DNA from: Sulfuricurvum sp. | Lineage (GTDB): Bacteria; Campylobacterota; Campylobacteria; Campylobacterales; Sulfurimonadaceae | Assembly: GCA_028710885.1 (NCBI GenBank) | Contig: JAQTTG010000010.1 | Span: 1 to 51,993 of the forward strand | Direction of reading: 5' to 3' | Length of the DNA stretch: 51,993 nucleotides | In this document: positions 7,699-16,226 of the stretch, piece after piece | Position numbering within the stretch: position 1 is the stretch's first letter | Layout of the letters: the number at the start of each line of letters is the position of its first letter | Made by a program: the position numbers and the translations under genes | Notes under the pieces: model-generated | The model's input: only the letters and a program-made list of their open reading frames with translations | Databases searched by the model: none | Told to the model about the DNA's origin: nothing

Positions 7699-9123
7699 CT
7701 ATGCTAAAAATTCTGGATTCTGTCCACCAAATATGTCACTACTATCATTGGAAAAAGAAGCGGTTGCTTCTATAAGCAATTTTTCATCAGCAATTGTCCT
7801 ATCGGGCGGAAGCACTTCACCAACTTGTAAATTATACAAGAAAGTATCCAATGAAATGGCCGATGCTTGCCAGCTTTGTAACAAAGCTGTAATCTGTTGA
7901 GAATCAAGGCTTTCGGAAACAAAATCTCTATTCATCATTACCTCTGTTTTGGCTTCTATTCCAAGCCAGATCCCAAGCCAATCAATCGCTTTCATAATGC
8001 CTTGTTCGATACAGCCAACCACCCCTGATAAAGTTGCTGTATCACCTGAATATCTCATCCTAACTGTGTCCGCTGCTTCAGCTGCTTTTTTCTGCTCTTC
8101 AAGCATTCTTGCCCCTATAATAGCCATCTGATTTTCAAGTTTATCAATAGCAGCAAGCACAGCCGACAATCCAGAGCCTGTAAATTCCAGATAGCCACAT
8201 TTTGCATTTGGATCATCACTTACCCATGCCCTATTTGCACCAATGTACAAATCAGTTCCCTTGCCAAATCCTGCCGCCCAAGGTGTTGGAATCGCACAAT
8301 AATGAAGCCCATGATAATAGTCAACAGTTAATTGCCAATGCTTGATGTTTAGATTTGCTAAGTCCATCAAGGGAGGAGGATCGGGAATTGGTGTGTTACT
8401 CAATGATCCCAAGAAAACAAATGGGATTTCAGTTGCATTCTTTCCCCTGATTCTCGGCAATATATCCTCCCCATCTTGAACCCATTCCTCTTTTCCTTTA
8501 ACAGCCGAAACAGAATTTTTCTTATACAATCGTATAACAAGAACCCCATCCTCTATTGATAAAACCCTTATCCTTTCAATAGAGCTATCAGCAAAAGGAT
8601 TATCAGGATCAGGAACTGATTCCACTTCAAGCAAGGACAACAAGGTCAACTTATAATCCGATCCAAGTCTTTCAGTTTTCAAGTTCAAAATAGATGAAGG
8701 TGCATAAAGGGCAAAGTATGGATTGTTATTTTCTGATTGTTCTATTGGCATATCAATCAGAATCCCATAATAGCCAAATTCTAAAATATTTGTCAGGCAA
8801 ACCTTGATGACTTCCTGAATTGACTCATTATACAAAGTTATCCCACCAAGAAGCTTATCAATGGATGCATGGGTTTTGATAACTGGCTCTTTCCTGATAA
8901 TTGCCCCCACCAGCCCCGTTACTGTTCTCAAAAAGGCATTGAAAAAAGTTCCTCTATTTCTATAAGCATCATATTCTTTTGCCGTCTGGCCTGACAATTT
9001 TGGAAGATACAAATCACCCATATCCTTGATTGTTTCTTCTCCTTCACATATTGCTCCTATCTTCTGCCATCTGTTATTGAATGCTTTGTAATATGTTGAT
9101 TTGGTATCTGGCTGTAATATCAT
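7699..9123 (-). CDS. Portal protein (DUF4055-type)
   Basis: A 474-residue protein matching the DUF4055 portal family. It shows a WQKIGAICEGEETIK start, then GDLYLPKLSGQTAKEYDAYR, a NAFLRTVTGLVGAI helix, and EFGYYGILIDMP. The central ALYAPSSILN and the LNIKHWQLTVDYYHGLHYCAIP block are also typical. It would form the dodecameric ring at the packaging vertex. It lies immediately upstream of the MuF gene, the usual order, but is separated from terminase by about 13 kb of sugar-related genes, which is unusual. The stop is TAG, and the start has TAGGAGG. Confidence 0.85.
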   Translation of the reverse strand: MILQPDTKSTYYKAFNNRWQKIGAICEGEETIKDMGDLYLPKLSGQTAKEYDAYRNRGTFFNAFLRTVTGLVGAIIRKEPVIKTHASIDKLLGGITLYNESIQEVIKVCLTNILEFGYYGILIDMPIEQSENNNPYFALYAPSSILNLKTERLGSDYKLTLLSLLEVESVPDPDNPFADSSIERIRVLSIEDGVLVIRLYKKNSVSAVKGKEEWVQDGEDILPRIRGKNATEIPFVFLGSLSNTPIPDPPPLMDLANLNIKHWQLTVDYYHGLHYCAIPTPWAAGFGKGTDLYIGANRAWVSDDPNAKCGYLEFTGSGLSAVLAAIDKLENQMAIIGARMLEEQKKAAEAADTVRMRYSGDTATLSGVVGCIEQGIMKAIDWLGIWLGIEAKTEVMMNRDFVSESLDSQQITALLQSWQASAISLDTFLYNLQVGEVLPPDRTIADEKLLIEATASFSNDSSDIFGGQNPEFLA

Positions 9124-9133
9124 TCTTTACCTC

Positions 9134-10087
9134 CTAATTTGTCCCGGAAGTTGTTAATCTTTTTCTGGCAGCTTGCTCCGCAGCCTTCAGACTCAATACC
9201 ATCATTTCAAAAACCACTTTATAACCAAGATAATCGCCTCTAACAACTGAATGTCCTGCAATGGTTTCAATTTCGGGATAAACATCAATCCCGGCTTCAA
9301 CTAACCCTTTAACATCCATTTGGCCTGAGATGTTGATGATTTTTATCAAAGGGTTTTCTTTCAAAATCCTGTCAATGCTGATAACGCTTCTGATCTGATC
9401 ATTGTCTTGACCAATCCATAAGCCATCATCAAGAAAATTCCCATGATCTGCCACAATTATTGCATCATAATCCTTCAAAGAACCAAAAGATGTTCTGACA
9501 AAATCAATCTTATTTATTTCCAAAGCCTGAACATAATAGCTTGCCCATAATCCGGTTGACAGCAGTAGATATTTGTCCTTCCATACTGTCAGGCCGGCAT
9601 CAAACAAAACCTTCAAAAACTTGAATCCCATCGAATTAAGAATTCCAGAATTTACTTCATCTGTTTCAATAAGTTCTATGCCCTTATTTAAACAAGCCTG
9701 AATTTCAATATCTGACGGCCTTATTTGCTGTTGTGACATCATGAGGGCTATAATTGCCGTATCTTTCATTTTCGCCACGTCTAAGGCTGTTACAGGCCGT
9801 ATAAAGCCTGTATTGGTTATTATATCAGCTTCAGCTATCTTATCCCTTGAACTTGTGATTCTTATATTGTCAGAGCCTTCCACCTTATTTTCAAAAAGCA
9901 AATCTTTATCATACATATAAACCATCTGTGCATTAGCAAAAGCAGGAATCATCCCTGCCAGAAAATAATCATTGGTGGCCACTTCAGTAAAAACAGTCAA
10001 TCCCGTCAAATCCAATTCATATTTCTCAACCAACTTTTCAATCCATTTAATTTTTACTAAGATCCCCTCTTTGTCAATCTTTCCCAC
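9134..10087 (-). CDS. Rossmann-like protein of unknown function in the sugar cluster
   Basis: A 317-residue protein that I cannot assign securely. The start is GTG, with GGAG seven bases upstream, overlapping the previous gene by 14 bases. Visible features are TEVATNDYFLAGMIPAFANA near the N-terminus, ADIITNTGFIRPV, a predicted helix-strand core (KDKYLLLSTGLWASYYVQAL) and KIINISGQMD near the end, all compatible with alpha/beta nucleotide-binding folds. I have an impression of similar proteins beside deacetylase-like genes in polysaccharide loci, but cannot verify it. It is translationally linked to the deacetylase-like gene upstream, so the pair probably acts together. Confidence 0.6.
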   Translation of the reverse strand: MGKIDKEGILVKIKWIEKLVEKYELDLTGLTVFTEVATNDYFLAGMIPAFANAQMVYMYDKDLLFENKVEGSDNIRITSSRDKIAEADIITNTGFIRPVTALDVAKMKDTAIIALMMSQQQIRPSDIEIQACLNKGIELIETDEVNSGILNSMGFKFLKVLFDAGLTVWKDKYLLLSTGLWASYYVQALEINKIDFVRTSFGSLKDYDAIIVADHGNFLDDGLWIGQDNDQIRSVISIDRILKENPLIKIINISGQMDVKGLVEAGIDVYPEIETIAGHSVVRGDYLGYKVVFEMMVLSLKAAEQAARKRLTTSGTN

Positions 10088-10793
10088 TCAAGAACTCCTC
10101 TTTTATTTCGGATAATGTTTTTGTTTTCCCTAAGTATGAAGACATTTGCACCAAATAATCTTTTGCACCAAACTTATCCCGGTTAATAAATTCTTCTGCA
10201 TCTTTGAAATCACCGCCCTTTGGAAAATTATTCTTGTAGTTTAAATAAGTGTCCCAGCAATCAGTATTCAGGAAGATGTGCAAGGGATGAAAACACAAGA
10301 CTTTCAATCCGGGAGCTTTGCTGATATCCTTCCATCCAAGATTTTGAGAAACTTCGCCATCATCAGACCAATAGTATGGGATCTTGACAATTTGTTTATT
10401 AATACTGCTATATCTCGCCAGCAAGGGCTTAATATTTTTCATCCCACCAAGATATATTGAACTGTCAACAGCAAAACCAAGCATGGCAAACAATTGTGCA
10501 ATCTGTGCAGAATATACCATGGCATGAGTTCTTACGGATTTGGCTTCTGGAAAAATATCCATCAGGTTTTTCATGATCTGAAAAGGATTCTTGCCTTGTG
10601 TTGTTCCTTGTAGAAAGTTTGGATGGATCCCAACTTCAACAAATTTAGTCGAAGCCAGTTTCTCACAGACAGGGCTTCTATGCGTCATGAACCAAGTGGT
10701 TGTTATGCCATAATAATCTATAAGAGAAGCAGCATAATCAATTGCAAAATCAGGTGCCCAATCCACATCAAATGTAATAGCTATATCACCCAT
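10074..10793 (-). CDS. Polysaccharide deacetylase-like protein
   Basis: A 239-residue protein beginning MGDIAITFDVDWAPDFAIDY, where TFDVDW matches the first motif of NodB-type deacetylases with a metal-binding Asp. Further motifs are TTTWFMTHRSP, VGIHPNF (the usual H-x3-5-H region) and CFHPLHIF near the C-terminus. The frame is open 24 codons further upstream, but ATG 10793 has GGGAAGGAG at good spacing. Such WbmS-like proteins occur in O-antigen clusters. The substrate is unknown: it could be a sugar N-acetyl group or a nucleotide-sugar derivative. Confidence 0.7.
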   Translation of the reverse strand: MGDIAITFDVDWAPDFAIDYAASLIDYYGITTTWFMTHRSPVCEKLASTKFVEVGIHPNFLQGTTQGKNPFQIMKNLMDIFPEAKSVRTHAMVYSAQIAQLFAMLGFAVDSSIYLGGMKNIKPLLARYSSINKQIVKIPYYWSDDGEVSQNLGWKDISKAPGLKVLCFHPLHIFLNTDCWDTYLNYKNNFPKGGDFKDAEEFINRDKFGAKDYLVQMSSYLGKTKTLSEIKEEFLSGKD

Positions 10794-11214
10794 CTCCTTC
10801 CCTCCTCTTGTGGGTCGCTTCCTGATCTGTATCTGTTGATAAAACTTCCGCCTGAAATGGGCCAAACAAGATAGACATCAACTGCCTTGTCAATCTCTCA
10901 CTCTCTGTCTTTAATTGATCTGGTGTAATAAACCGCTCTCCTGCAAGATGATGTAGAGGCGAAAACAACAGATGGATCATTTCATGTCTTGCAGTATTAA
11001 CTACCAGCTCATTTGTAGGAATGGAATTGTGCCAATTCAAACTTAATCTAATTACAACTGCATGGTTCAAAACATCAGTCCATATTTGTGCCCTGTTATC
11101 CTCATCTTTTTCATGCTCAAAAAATAACTTCCAATCATTCAAGCCCCATTCCTCTTTTAACCTCATGCATTCATCCACGAATATTTTGTAATGCTCTTCT
11201 GTTGTTTTGGCCAT
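10786..11214 (-). CDS. Small HEXXH zinc metallopeptidase-like protein
   Basis: A 142-residue protein with TARHEMIHLLFSPL, an HEXXH zinc-binding helix, in the middle and a WGLNDWKLFFEHE strand-helix segment before it. This resembles the small SprT/M78-like metallopeptidase domains frequent in phages between structural genes. The TTG three bases upstream could also start it, but ATG 11214 overlaps the stop of the upstream SDR gene as TGATG and has GAGGGG before it. The substrate is unknown. It is a typical phage gene interleaved among the sugar genes. Confidence 0.65.
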   Translation of the reverse strand: MAKTTEEHYKIFVDECMRLKEEWGLNDWKLFFEHEKDEDNRAQIWTDVLNHAVVIRLSLNWHNSIPTNELVVNTARHEMIHLLFSPLHHLAGERFITPDQLKTESERLTRQLMSILFGPFQAEVLSTDTDQEATHKRREGDG

Positions 11215-12119
11215 CAATTACCCCTCTCCATGTATTTTCTCATATCAATCAATCCTTCTCGATAACTGTAAGCTGGTTCCCAACCCAATTCCTTTTTTGC
11301 CTTTCCAATCAGAAAAATACAGCTTTTCTTCCTAACTTCTTCCTTGTCTGTACACATGATGATCTTGGATGATTTTCCAACAGGAGAGAAAACAGAAACA
11401 ATATCTTCAATCTCCTGCAAGATAGATAAGCCCTTACCAGAGCCTATGTTGTACCAGCCTTCTGCCCCAGGAGCCTGAATTGCTTTTATAATTGCGCTTA
11501 CAACATCCTTCACATATATCATGTCCCTCACTGTTTTCGGAGGATTGCCCCAGACCTCAATATCTTTTGCCTTCTTTGCTTTTGCAATGAATTGGTGAAA
11601 TGGTGAATTGAATTTTGTATCCTTACTTCCAAATCCTCTGATATTAGCCAATCGTAAATTCACCCCATGTAAAACTCCCTGCCTTGTATATGCGTCAACC
11701 ATATTAGCAGCCGCAATCTTTGATGCAATAAAAGGGATGGCATTCTTCTCAAACGAGTTTGTCCCAAACTCCTGAGAACTTTCTTCTCTGATATAAACTG
11801 TATAACTTTTGTTTGTATCGGAATGCGTCATGGCATATATGAATTTCCTGATATTGTTTTTCCTTGCAAATTCTAAAGCATTGAATGTTCCCAAGGCATT
11901 TGTCATGAAATAATCTTTCGGCTGATGACCATCAATCATCAGCAAAGCTGCAAGATGGACTACGGCATCAATATCCTTTGTAACTCTTGGATCAAGCCAA
12001 AATTCAAAATTGTCCGACACATCCACATGAGGAGTTACAACACCCCAGCCCATATTGATGATTTCCTCAATCAAATATCTTCCCACGAATCCATGCGCAC
12101 CTGTAACCAAAACCCTCAT
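11214..12119 (-). CDS. NAD-dependent epimerase/dehydratase (extended SDR), catalytic Tyr replaced by Phe
   Basis: A 301-residue extended SDR protein. The Rossmann glycine motif GAHGFVGRYL is at residues 7-16, an Asp-containing DAVVHLAAL strand follows, and YIREESS precedes the region where the catalytic YxxxK should be. There the sequence reads PFIASK, with Phe in place of Tyr and Lys retained. Substrate-side segments such as VRDMIYVKDVVSAI and GWYNIGSG are typical of nucleotide-sugar epimerases and dehydratases. Loss of the Tyr may mean altered chemistry or a non-catalytic role. It is packed between the LpxD-like and metallopeptidase genes. Confidence 0.8.
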   Translation of the reverse strand: MRVLVTGAHGFVGRYLIEEIINMGWGVVTPHVDVSDNFEFWLDPRVTKDIDAVVHLAALLMIDGHQPKDYFMTNALGTFNALEFARKNNIRKFIYAMTHSDTNKSYTVYIREESSQEFGTNSFEKNAIPFIASKIAAANMVDAYTRQGVLHGVNLRLANIRGFGSKDTKFNSPFHQFIAKAKKAKDIEVWGNPPKTVRDMIYVKDVVSAIIKAIQAPGAEGWYNIGSGKGLSILQEIEDIVSVFSPVGKSSKIIMCTDKEEVRKKSCIFLIGKAKKELGWEPAYSYREGLIDMRKYMERGN

Positions 12120-12980
12120 TCAGCCCTTCTCCTTTCCCGGCCAAGTTGCTATTGGCCTAACATGCTCTCTCCAAACCGCAAAACGCTCTTGTTTAATTTT
12201 TCTTGCTGGATTGCCAACTACTGTTGATCCTGCTGGAACATCCTCAAGCACAACAGCTCCCATGCCAATTGTACAATCCGAACCAATGCTTATCCCATCT
12301 TTAATCTGTGCACCCAAACCGATAAAACATCTATCGCCAATTTTTACTCCACCACCAATCCCAACATTGGCAACAATCAAACAATCATCCCCTATAACCA
12401 CATTATGAGCAATATGGACAAGATTATCAATTTTTGTTCCATTGCCTATAATCGTTGATCCAAATGTTGCTCCGTCAATAGTTGTATTTGCTCCAATCTC
12501 AACATCATCCCCTATAACAACATTCCCATAATGAAGAAATCTCTGTAAACTTCCACCCTTTTGCCGCTCGTAAGAAAAGCCATCCTCACCAATGACGCAT
12601 CCGGGTTTGATTCTAACATTTTTGCCTATTCTGGTTTTCTCAGCAATATCAAAAGCACCGCCACAATTATAGATATCATGTTTGTATATCCTACTCTCAG
12701 CAGAAAAATACTCATTCAGCATCCTTACAAAAAATCTACGAGGATTATCTGTGATAACCAGAGTACAAATATCTTGATCAATATCAATCAAGCGGTCTGT
12801 TATAACTGTGCCTTGAATCTCCGACAGGTCAAGCTTCTTTGAAAGAAAAGAAATTGAATTGGAAGTCGTATTTCTAACATCGACAGGAATGCTAAACTTA
12901 CGGTTATTATCACCAACAATTGTAATTCTCTCCCCAAGAATCAGCTTTTGAACCATCTCCGCAACTGTATATTCTTTCAT
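12120..12980 (-). CDS. LpxD-like left-handed beta-helix acyltransferase
   Basis: A 286-residue protein. The first 95 residues resemble the N-terminal UDP-binding domain of LpxD-like proteins (NPRRFFVRML). Then come many hexapeptide repeats (IGKNVRIKPGCVIGEDGFSY, IGDDVEIGANTTIDGATF) and IVGNPARKI-type closing turns. The HIAHNVVIGDDCLI segment contains the histidine that is the catalytic base in LpxD. LpxD itself adds an acyl chain to UDP-3-acyl-glucosamine; here transfer of acetyl or another acyl group to an amino sugar nucleotide is more likely given the neighbours. The assignment to the fold is firm, the substrate is not. Confidence 0.8.
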   Translation of the reverse strand: MKEYTVAEMVQKLILGERITIVGDNNRKFSIPVDVRNTTSNSISFLSKKLDLSEIQGTVITDRLIDIDQDICTLVITDNPRRFFVRMLNEYFSAESRIYKHDIYNCGGAFDIAEKTRIGKNVRIKPGCVIGEDGFSYERQKGGSLQRFLHYGNVVIGDDVEIGANTTIDGATFGSTIIGNGTKIDNLVHIAHNVVIGDDCLIVANVGIGGGVKIGDRCFIGLGAQIKDGISIGSDCTIGMGAVVLEDVPAGSTVVGNPARKIKQERFAVWREHVRPIATWPGKEKG

Positions 12981-13729
12981 CCATTCTCCTTTTTCATTAA
13001 CAAATCAGCTAAATCAGCATCACCAATCTCTTTAACAAATGTAAAATTATCTCTGTAATCAGCATGAAGGTTATCCATTTTGTTTCTGAAGTGCTGTCTC
13101 ATTATATTCAGATATCCTTTGTCATGATGACAATAATGGATTGGATGCAAAAGAATCTGAACCGGCCTTGCAGCATTTTTTACAAACTCATAAGGATCCT
13201 TGTCCCTGAAATTCATGCAGGAATCAGAAATATAATTTGCGTCAGACCAGATCCTCTCATTATAAGCATCAATATATCCCTCTAATGGAAACTTATCTGG
13301 ATTTGTAGATGGATTGTGATAACTCACAGATTTCACATGATATCTTTCTGGCAATACGCATTCCAGCATTTGAGCCTCTATGTATAGCATTCTCTGCGCA
13401 TCATAGGGATGAATCACAGGATCAAAATGCAATCCAATCTCGAACCCTTGCCGACACATAGCTTCAAGAATTGTTCTGGATTGCAAAGAAAAAATATTGT
13501 ATGTCTCAGAAGCGACCCGGATGAAAAAAGTTGAATTAATTCCCATGTGCCACTCTATATTAGCCACAACATATGCAGAAAACAAATCCAAATCAACATC
13601 ATGCCGTACTACAATTGGATTCTCAATGCTTTCCATGTTTTCCATATCAGCAAAAGAAGTGGTTGTTCCTTGAGTTTTCAAGAAATCAAAATATTCTCTC
13701 AATTGCTTATGAGTAAATTCCCATTTCAT
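12977..13729 (-). CDS. Second polysaccharide deacetylase-like protein (HDVD type)
   Basis: A 250-residue protein with IVVRHDVDLDLFSAY near residue 42, a NodB-like first motif, then INSTFFIRVASETYN, EIGLHFDP (histidine motif) and QILLHPIHYCHHDKGY near the C-terminus. This RHDVD/STFFIR/GLHFD set occurs in deacetylase-like proteins of polysaccharide loci. The ATG at 13729 forms an ATGA overlap with the upstream small gene and has AAGGAG. Being the second family member in this cluster, it may act on a different intermediate. Confidence 0.7.
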   Translation of the reverse strand: MKWEFTHKQLREYFDFLKTQGTTTSFADMENMESIENPIVVRHDVDLDLFSAYVVANIEWHMGINSTFFIRVASETYNIFSLQSRTILEAMCRQGFEIGLHFDPVIHPYDAQRMLYIEAQMLECVLPERYHVKSVSYHNPSTNPDKFPLEGYIDAYNERIWSDANYISDSCMNFRDKDPYEFVKNAARPVQILLHPIHYCHHDKGYLNIMRQHFRNKMDNLHADYRDNFTFVKEIGDADLADLLMKKENG

Positions 13730-13854
13730 TTTTTCTTCTCCTTCCATCCAGTTGAGTAAATAGCCTTGCCTTGCTTTTCGGCTTGTTTCTTTGTCGGATA
13801 AACTTTACCTGACTTCCCCCATCTGTATCCGCCCTTCACTTTCCTTACAGGCAT
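13726..13854 (-). CDS. Small basic phage protein (MPVRKVKGGYRWG family)
   Basis: A 42-residue basic protein reading MPVRKVKGGYRWGKSGK, then YPTKKQAEKQGKAIY. This is a widespread tiny phage protein of unknown function. The frame is open upstream, but ATG 13854 follows GGGAGGTG and matches the family start. It lies inside the 3' end of the FemAB-like gene (50-base overlap) and shares ATGA with the next gene. Confidence 0.75.
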   Translation of the reverse strand: MPVRKVKGGYRWGKSGKVYPTKKQAEKQGKAIYSTGWKEKKK

Positions 13855-14902
13855 CTTCACCTCCCAAATACTTAAATGGTATAACATAAAAATAAGGATA
13901 ACATTCCAAAATTTCTTCTTTTGTAACTCCCTCTGGCAAATCATTTAACATCTTGGTGCAATATGTATAGGGAACTTCGTCAGCCCCAAACCGCTTCTTG
14001 AAATGCTTCACCCCATCCATCCCATTCACTAAAGATCCGCCCCAATTCCAATACTTGTAATGCCTCATTACAGCATCAGCCATTGCAGCATGAATGAGAA
14101 TATGCAAAGGATTGATTGATCGAAACTCTTCAACTGTTGCTGGTATCATATAATCAACGGTGTTGTTATAGTATTTGAGAAGCAACGCAGCAACTGGCTG
14201 ATCGGACTTGCGTTCATAAGAGACGAACAATTTGTAATCCTTTCTTGCTGTAAATTCCTTGATGATATCGAACTCCCTGTCTTTATAAGGTGCACCAACA
14301 GAAACCATATTTTCTCTGTGGACTCGCTTGATAAAATCAAAGGATTCTTCTTCATATGTTTCACTCCAACGGCACATCTCCATTGATTTTCTAACCTGAT
14401 TTCTGGTTTTCTGATGATATAGAGAAAACAAATCAGTTACAAGAGTGGGAAGCTTTGTGACCATTCCAATTCTTGAATCTGTCAAATAAGAGCCGCCTGT
14501 ACATTCGTCAAATATCTTTTCCACATCATAAATATCGCCTTGTATTAACGGGTTTGTAATGATGGTGGCAGATAAACAATTTGTCATCTCGGCAACTTTC
14601 AAAAATGTCTCAACCAATGCTTTGGCAGCTTCTTCATTATCAGCCATAACTCCGGGATTACTACCAAACCAAGGCAAGGAATTCAACACTGTTCCATATT
14701 TTCCTTTCCTGAAAAAAGCAGGCAAGATCCCAGTAATTTCATTCTCATGTCTTGTTGTTATGTACCAAGGTAGGCATTCTTCTCCCAGCAAGGCAGTCAA
14801 AAAACGGCAGAAGCCAAGAGATGCATTGAATGAAGAATGATCAAATTTTTTGATATAATCTTCGTACGCCTTTTCATGCTCAATAGTCAGTGGATTGTGC
14901 AT
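13805..14902 (-). CDS. FemAB/GNAT-like acyl- or aminoacyltransferase
   Basis: A 365-residue protein with the layout of FemAB-like GNAT proteins found in exopolysaccharide loci. It has an N-terminal domain with GILPAFFRKGKYGTVLNSLPWFGSNPGV, then a second domain with QKTRNQVRKSMEMC, FSLYHQ, and YYNNTVDYMIPATVEEFRSINP. HYKYWNWGGS and HFKKRFGA near the end are typical closing motifs. Such proteins transfer acetyl or aminoacyl groups to sugars or peptides. The position among nucleotide-sugar enzymes suggests an amino sugar acceptor (inference). Confidence 0.75.
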   Translation of the reverse strand: MHNPLTIEHEKAYEDYIKKFDHSSFNASLGFCRFLTALLGEECLPWYITTRHENEITGILPAFFRKGKYGTVLNSLPWFGSNPGVMADNEEAAKALVETFLKVAEMTNCLSATIITNPLIQGDIYDVEKIFDECTGGSYLTDSRIGMVTKLPTLVTDLFSLYHQKTRNQVRKSMEMCRWSETYEEESFDFIKRVHRENMVSVGAPYKDREFDIIKEFTARKDYKLFVSYERKSDQPVAALLLKYYNNTVDYMIPATVEEFRSINPLHILIHAAMADAVMRHYKYWNWGGSLVNGMDGVKHFKKRFGADEVPYTYCTKMLNDLPEGVTKEEILECYPYFYVIPFKYLGGEDACKESEGRIQMGEVR

Positions 14903-14920
14903 TTCTCTTCCTTTCCCAAA

Positions 14921-15847
14921 TTATTTCTGTGCCAAATACCAGTCAATGGTTTTCTTCAATCCCTCTTTCATTCCTATCTTATGTTCGAAATGGAGAATAT
15001 CTTTGGCTCTTAATGTATTAGCAATATGCCTTCTAACATCACCGGCTCTTTCAGGCTGATACAAAACTTTTTCATCTGTTCCCATCAGCTCTTGTATCTC
15101 CTGAATAATCCAACCAATAGAAACATCATGGCCGGATGCAATATTGAAGATTTGTCCTCCAAGATCATCCCTGCCCAAGACCATCTGTGCAGCTCTTACA
15201 GTATCACCAACATATATGTAATCTCTTGTTTGCTTCCCACTTCCGTAAATAATAGGAACTTTCCCTTCTCTCAATCTCTGGATTGTCAAAGGAATCACAC
15301 CAGCGTATGAGCCGCCATTTTGTCTTTCACCATAATTATTGAATGGCCTGATTATTGTAATATCACAACCAAAGGTCTTAATATAAGAGCTACAAATGAA
15401 ATCACCAGCTGCTTTGCTGGCAGCATAAGGAGTTGATGGCTCAATGGGATGCTTCTCGCACATTGGTTCATACTGGGCAGAGCCATAAACTTCAGATGAA
15501 CTGAAATGAATCAACCGCCCGTAATATTTTCCTTGCTGAAGAAGACAGCATAAGTTGTTTACAATACGGATATTGGCTTCAACATTCCTATAAGGATCAA
15601 CAAGGGAATGAGGCAAAGGCAAAACAGCCAGATTGAAAATTACATCTGGCTTAACTGCAATAATAGCTGCATACATTCTATGATACAAAGAAGCATCGAC
15701 CTTGTAGAATTCAACTGTGTCTGGAAGATTCTCCCTTTTCCCCAAGAAAAGGTTATCCACCACAGAAACAGCATGACCTGCTTTTACCAATCCATCAGCC
15801 AGATGGCTCCCAATGAAACCTGCTCCCCCCACGACCATTATTTTCAT
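14921..15847 (-). CDS. NAD-dependent nucleotide-sugar epimerase/dehydratase (extended SDR)
   Basis: A 308-residue extended SDR. The glycine motif GGAGFIGSHLADGL is at residues 7-20, VVDNLFLGKRENLP marks the cofactor-binding second strand, and HFSSSEVYG plus PYAASKAAGDF give an intact Ser and YxxxK catalytic set. IIRPFNNYGERQNGG, GKQTRDYIYVGDTVRA and FNIASGHDVSI are characteristic of UDP-glucose/GlcNAc 4-epimerase and dTDP- or GDP-sugar dehydratase relatives. The exact substrate cannot be read from the sequence. Unlike the other SDR in this cluster, it looks fully active. Confidence 0.88.
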   Translation of the reverse strand: MKIMVVGGAGFIGSHLADGLVKAGHAVSVVDNLFLGKRENLPDTVEFYKVDASLYHRMYAAIIAVKPDVIFNLAVLPLPHSLVDPYRNVEANIRIVNNLCCLLQQGKYYGRLIHFSSSEVYGSAQYEPMCEKHPIEPSTPYAASKAAGDFICSSYIKTFGCDITIIRPFNNYGERQNGGSYAGVIPLTIQRLREGKVPIIYGSGKQTRDYIYVGDTVRAAQMVLGRDDLGGQIFNIASGHDVSIGWIIQEIQELMGTDEKVLYQPERAGDVRRHIANTLRAKDILHFEHKIGMKEGLKKTIDWYLAQK

Positions 15848-15848
15848 G

Positions 15849-15923
15849 TTACCACCTTATCCCTATTCCTGCATTCTGGTTATGCAATACGGCGGCACCC
15901 TCAATTCCAATCCAAGAAGCTAA
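15849..15923 (-). other. In-frame continuation beyond a TAG stop
   Basis: After the TAG at 15924-15926 the same frame stays open for 24 codons (LASWIGIEGAAVL, then HNQNAGIGIRW) and ends at TAA 15849-15851, just before the next gene. The residues look like the usual C-terminus of the secreted protein encoded upstream. This is a premature stop, readthrough or sequence error. Confidence 0.6.
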
Positions 15924-16211
15924 CTATATCTTCCACCACTTGGATGGTAATACATGAGCAACTAACAATTCTCCAACCAATGCAGCCGCAAATACCAGAT
16001 CAACTTTTTCTCCAGAAGGATGATCCCCCAATATTGGATTTCTCTCCCTCCACCTATCTGGATGATCGGATATTTCATGGGTCTGCCGCCAATCACAGAA
16101 ATTTACAGCAATAGATGTCGTAGCCAAAGCAATATCCGTTTTGTCCCACTTATCAAAAGCAGTTGCAGAAATTGGAAAAAGCAAAATCAGCAAGATCACA
16201 AAAGTTTTCAT
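15924..16211 (-). CDS. Exported or membrane protein, apparently cut short by TAG
   Basis: A 95-residue protein with a signal peptide (MKTFVILLILLFPISATAF) followed by WDKTDIALATTSIAVNFCDW, HEISDHPDRWRERNPILGDHPS, and a hydrophobic segment (VDLVFAAALVGELLVAHVLP). I recognise the ERNPILGxHPS pattern from a small periplasmic or membrane protein common in phages, which usually continues about 25 residues past the LP segment. Here a TAG interrupts after WWKI, and the missing tail is encoded directly behind it in frame. The function of the family is unknown; a role at the host envelope is a guess. Confidence 0.7.
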   Translation of the reverse strand: MKTFVILLILLFPISATAFDKWDKTDIALATTSIAVNFCDWRQTHEISDHPDRWRERNPILGDHPSGEKVDLVFAAALVGELLVAHVLPSKWWKI

Positions 16212-16226
16212 TTTCCCTCTCCTTTC

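Noticed and set aside
12120..12980. A true lipid A LpxD
   Set aside because: The rest of the lipid A pathway is absent and the neighbours are amino sugar enzymes; the fold fits a general sugar N-acyltransferase equally well.
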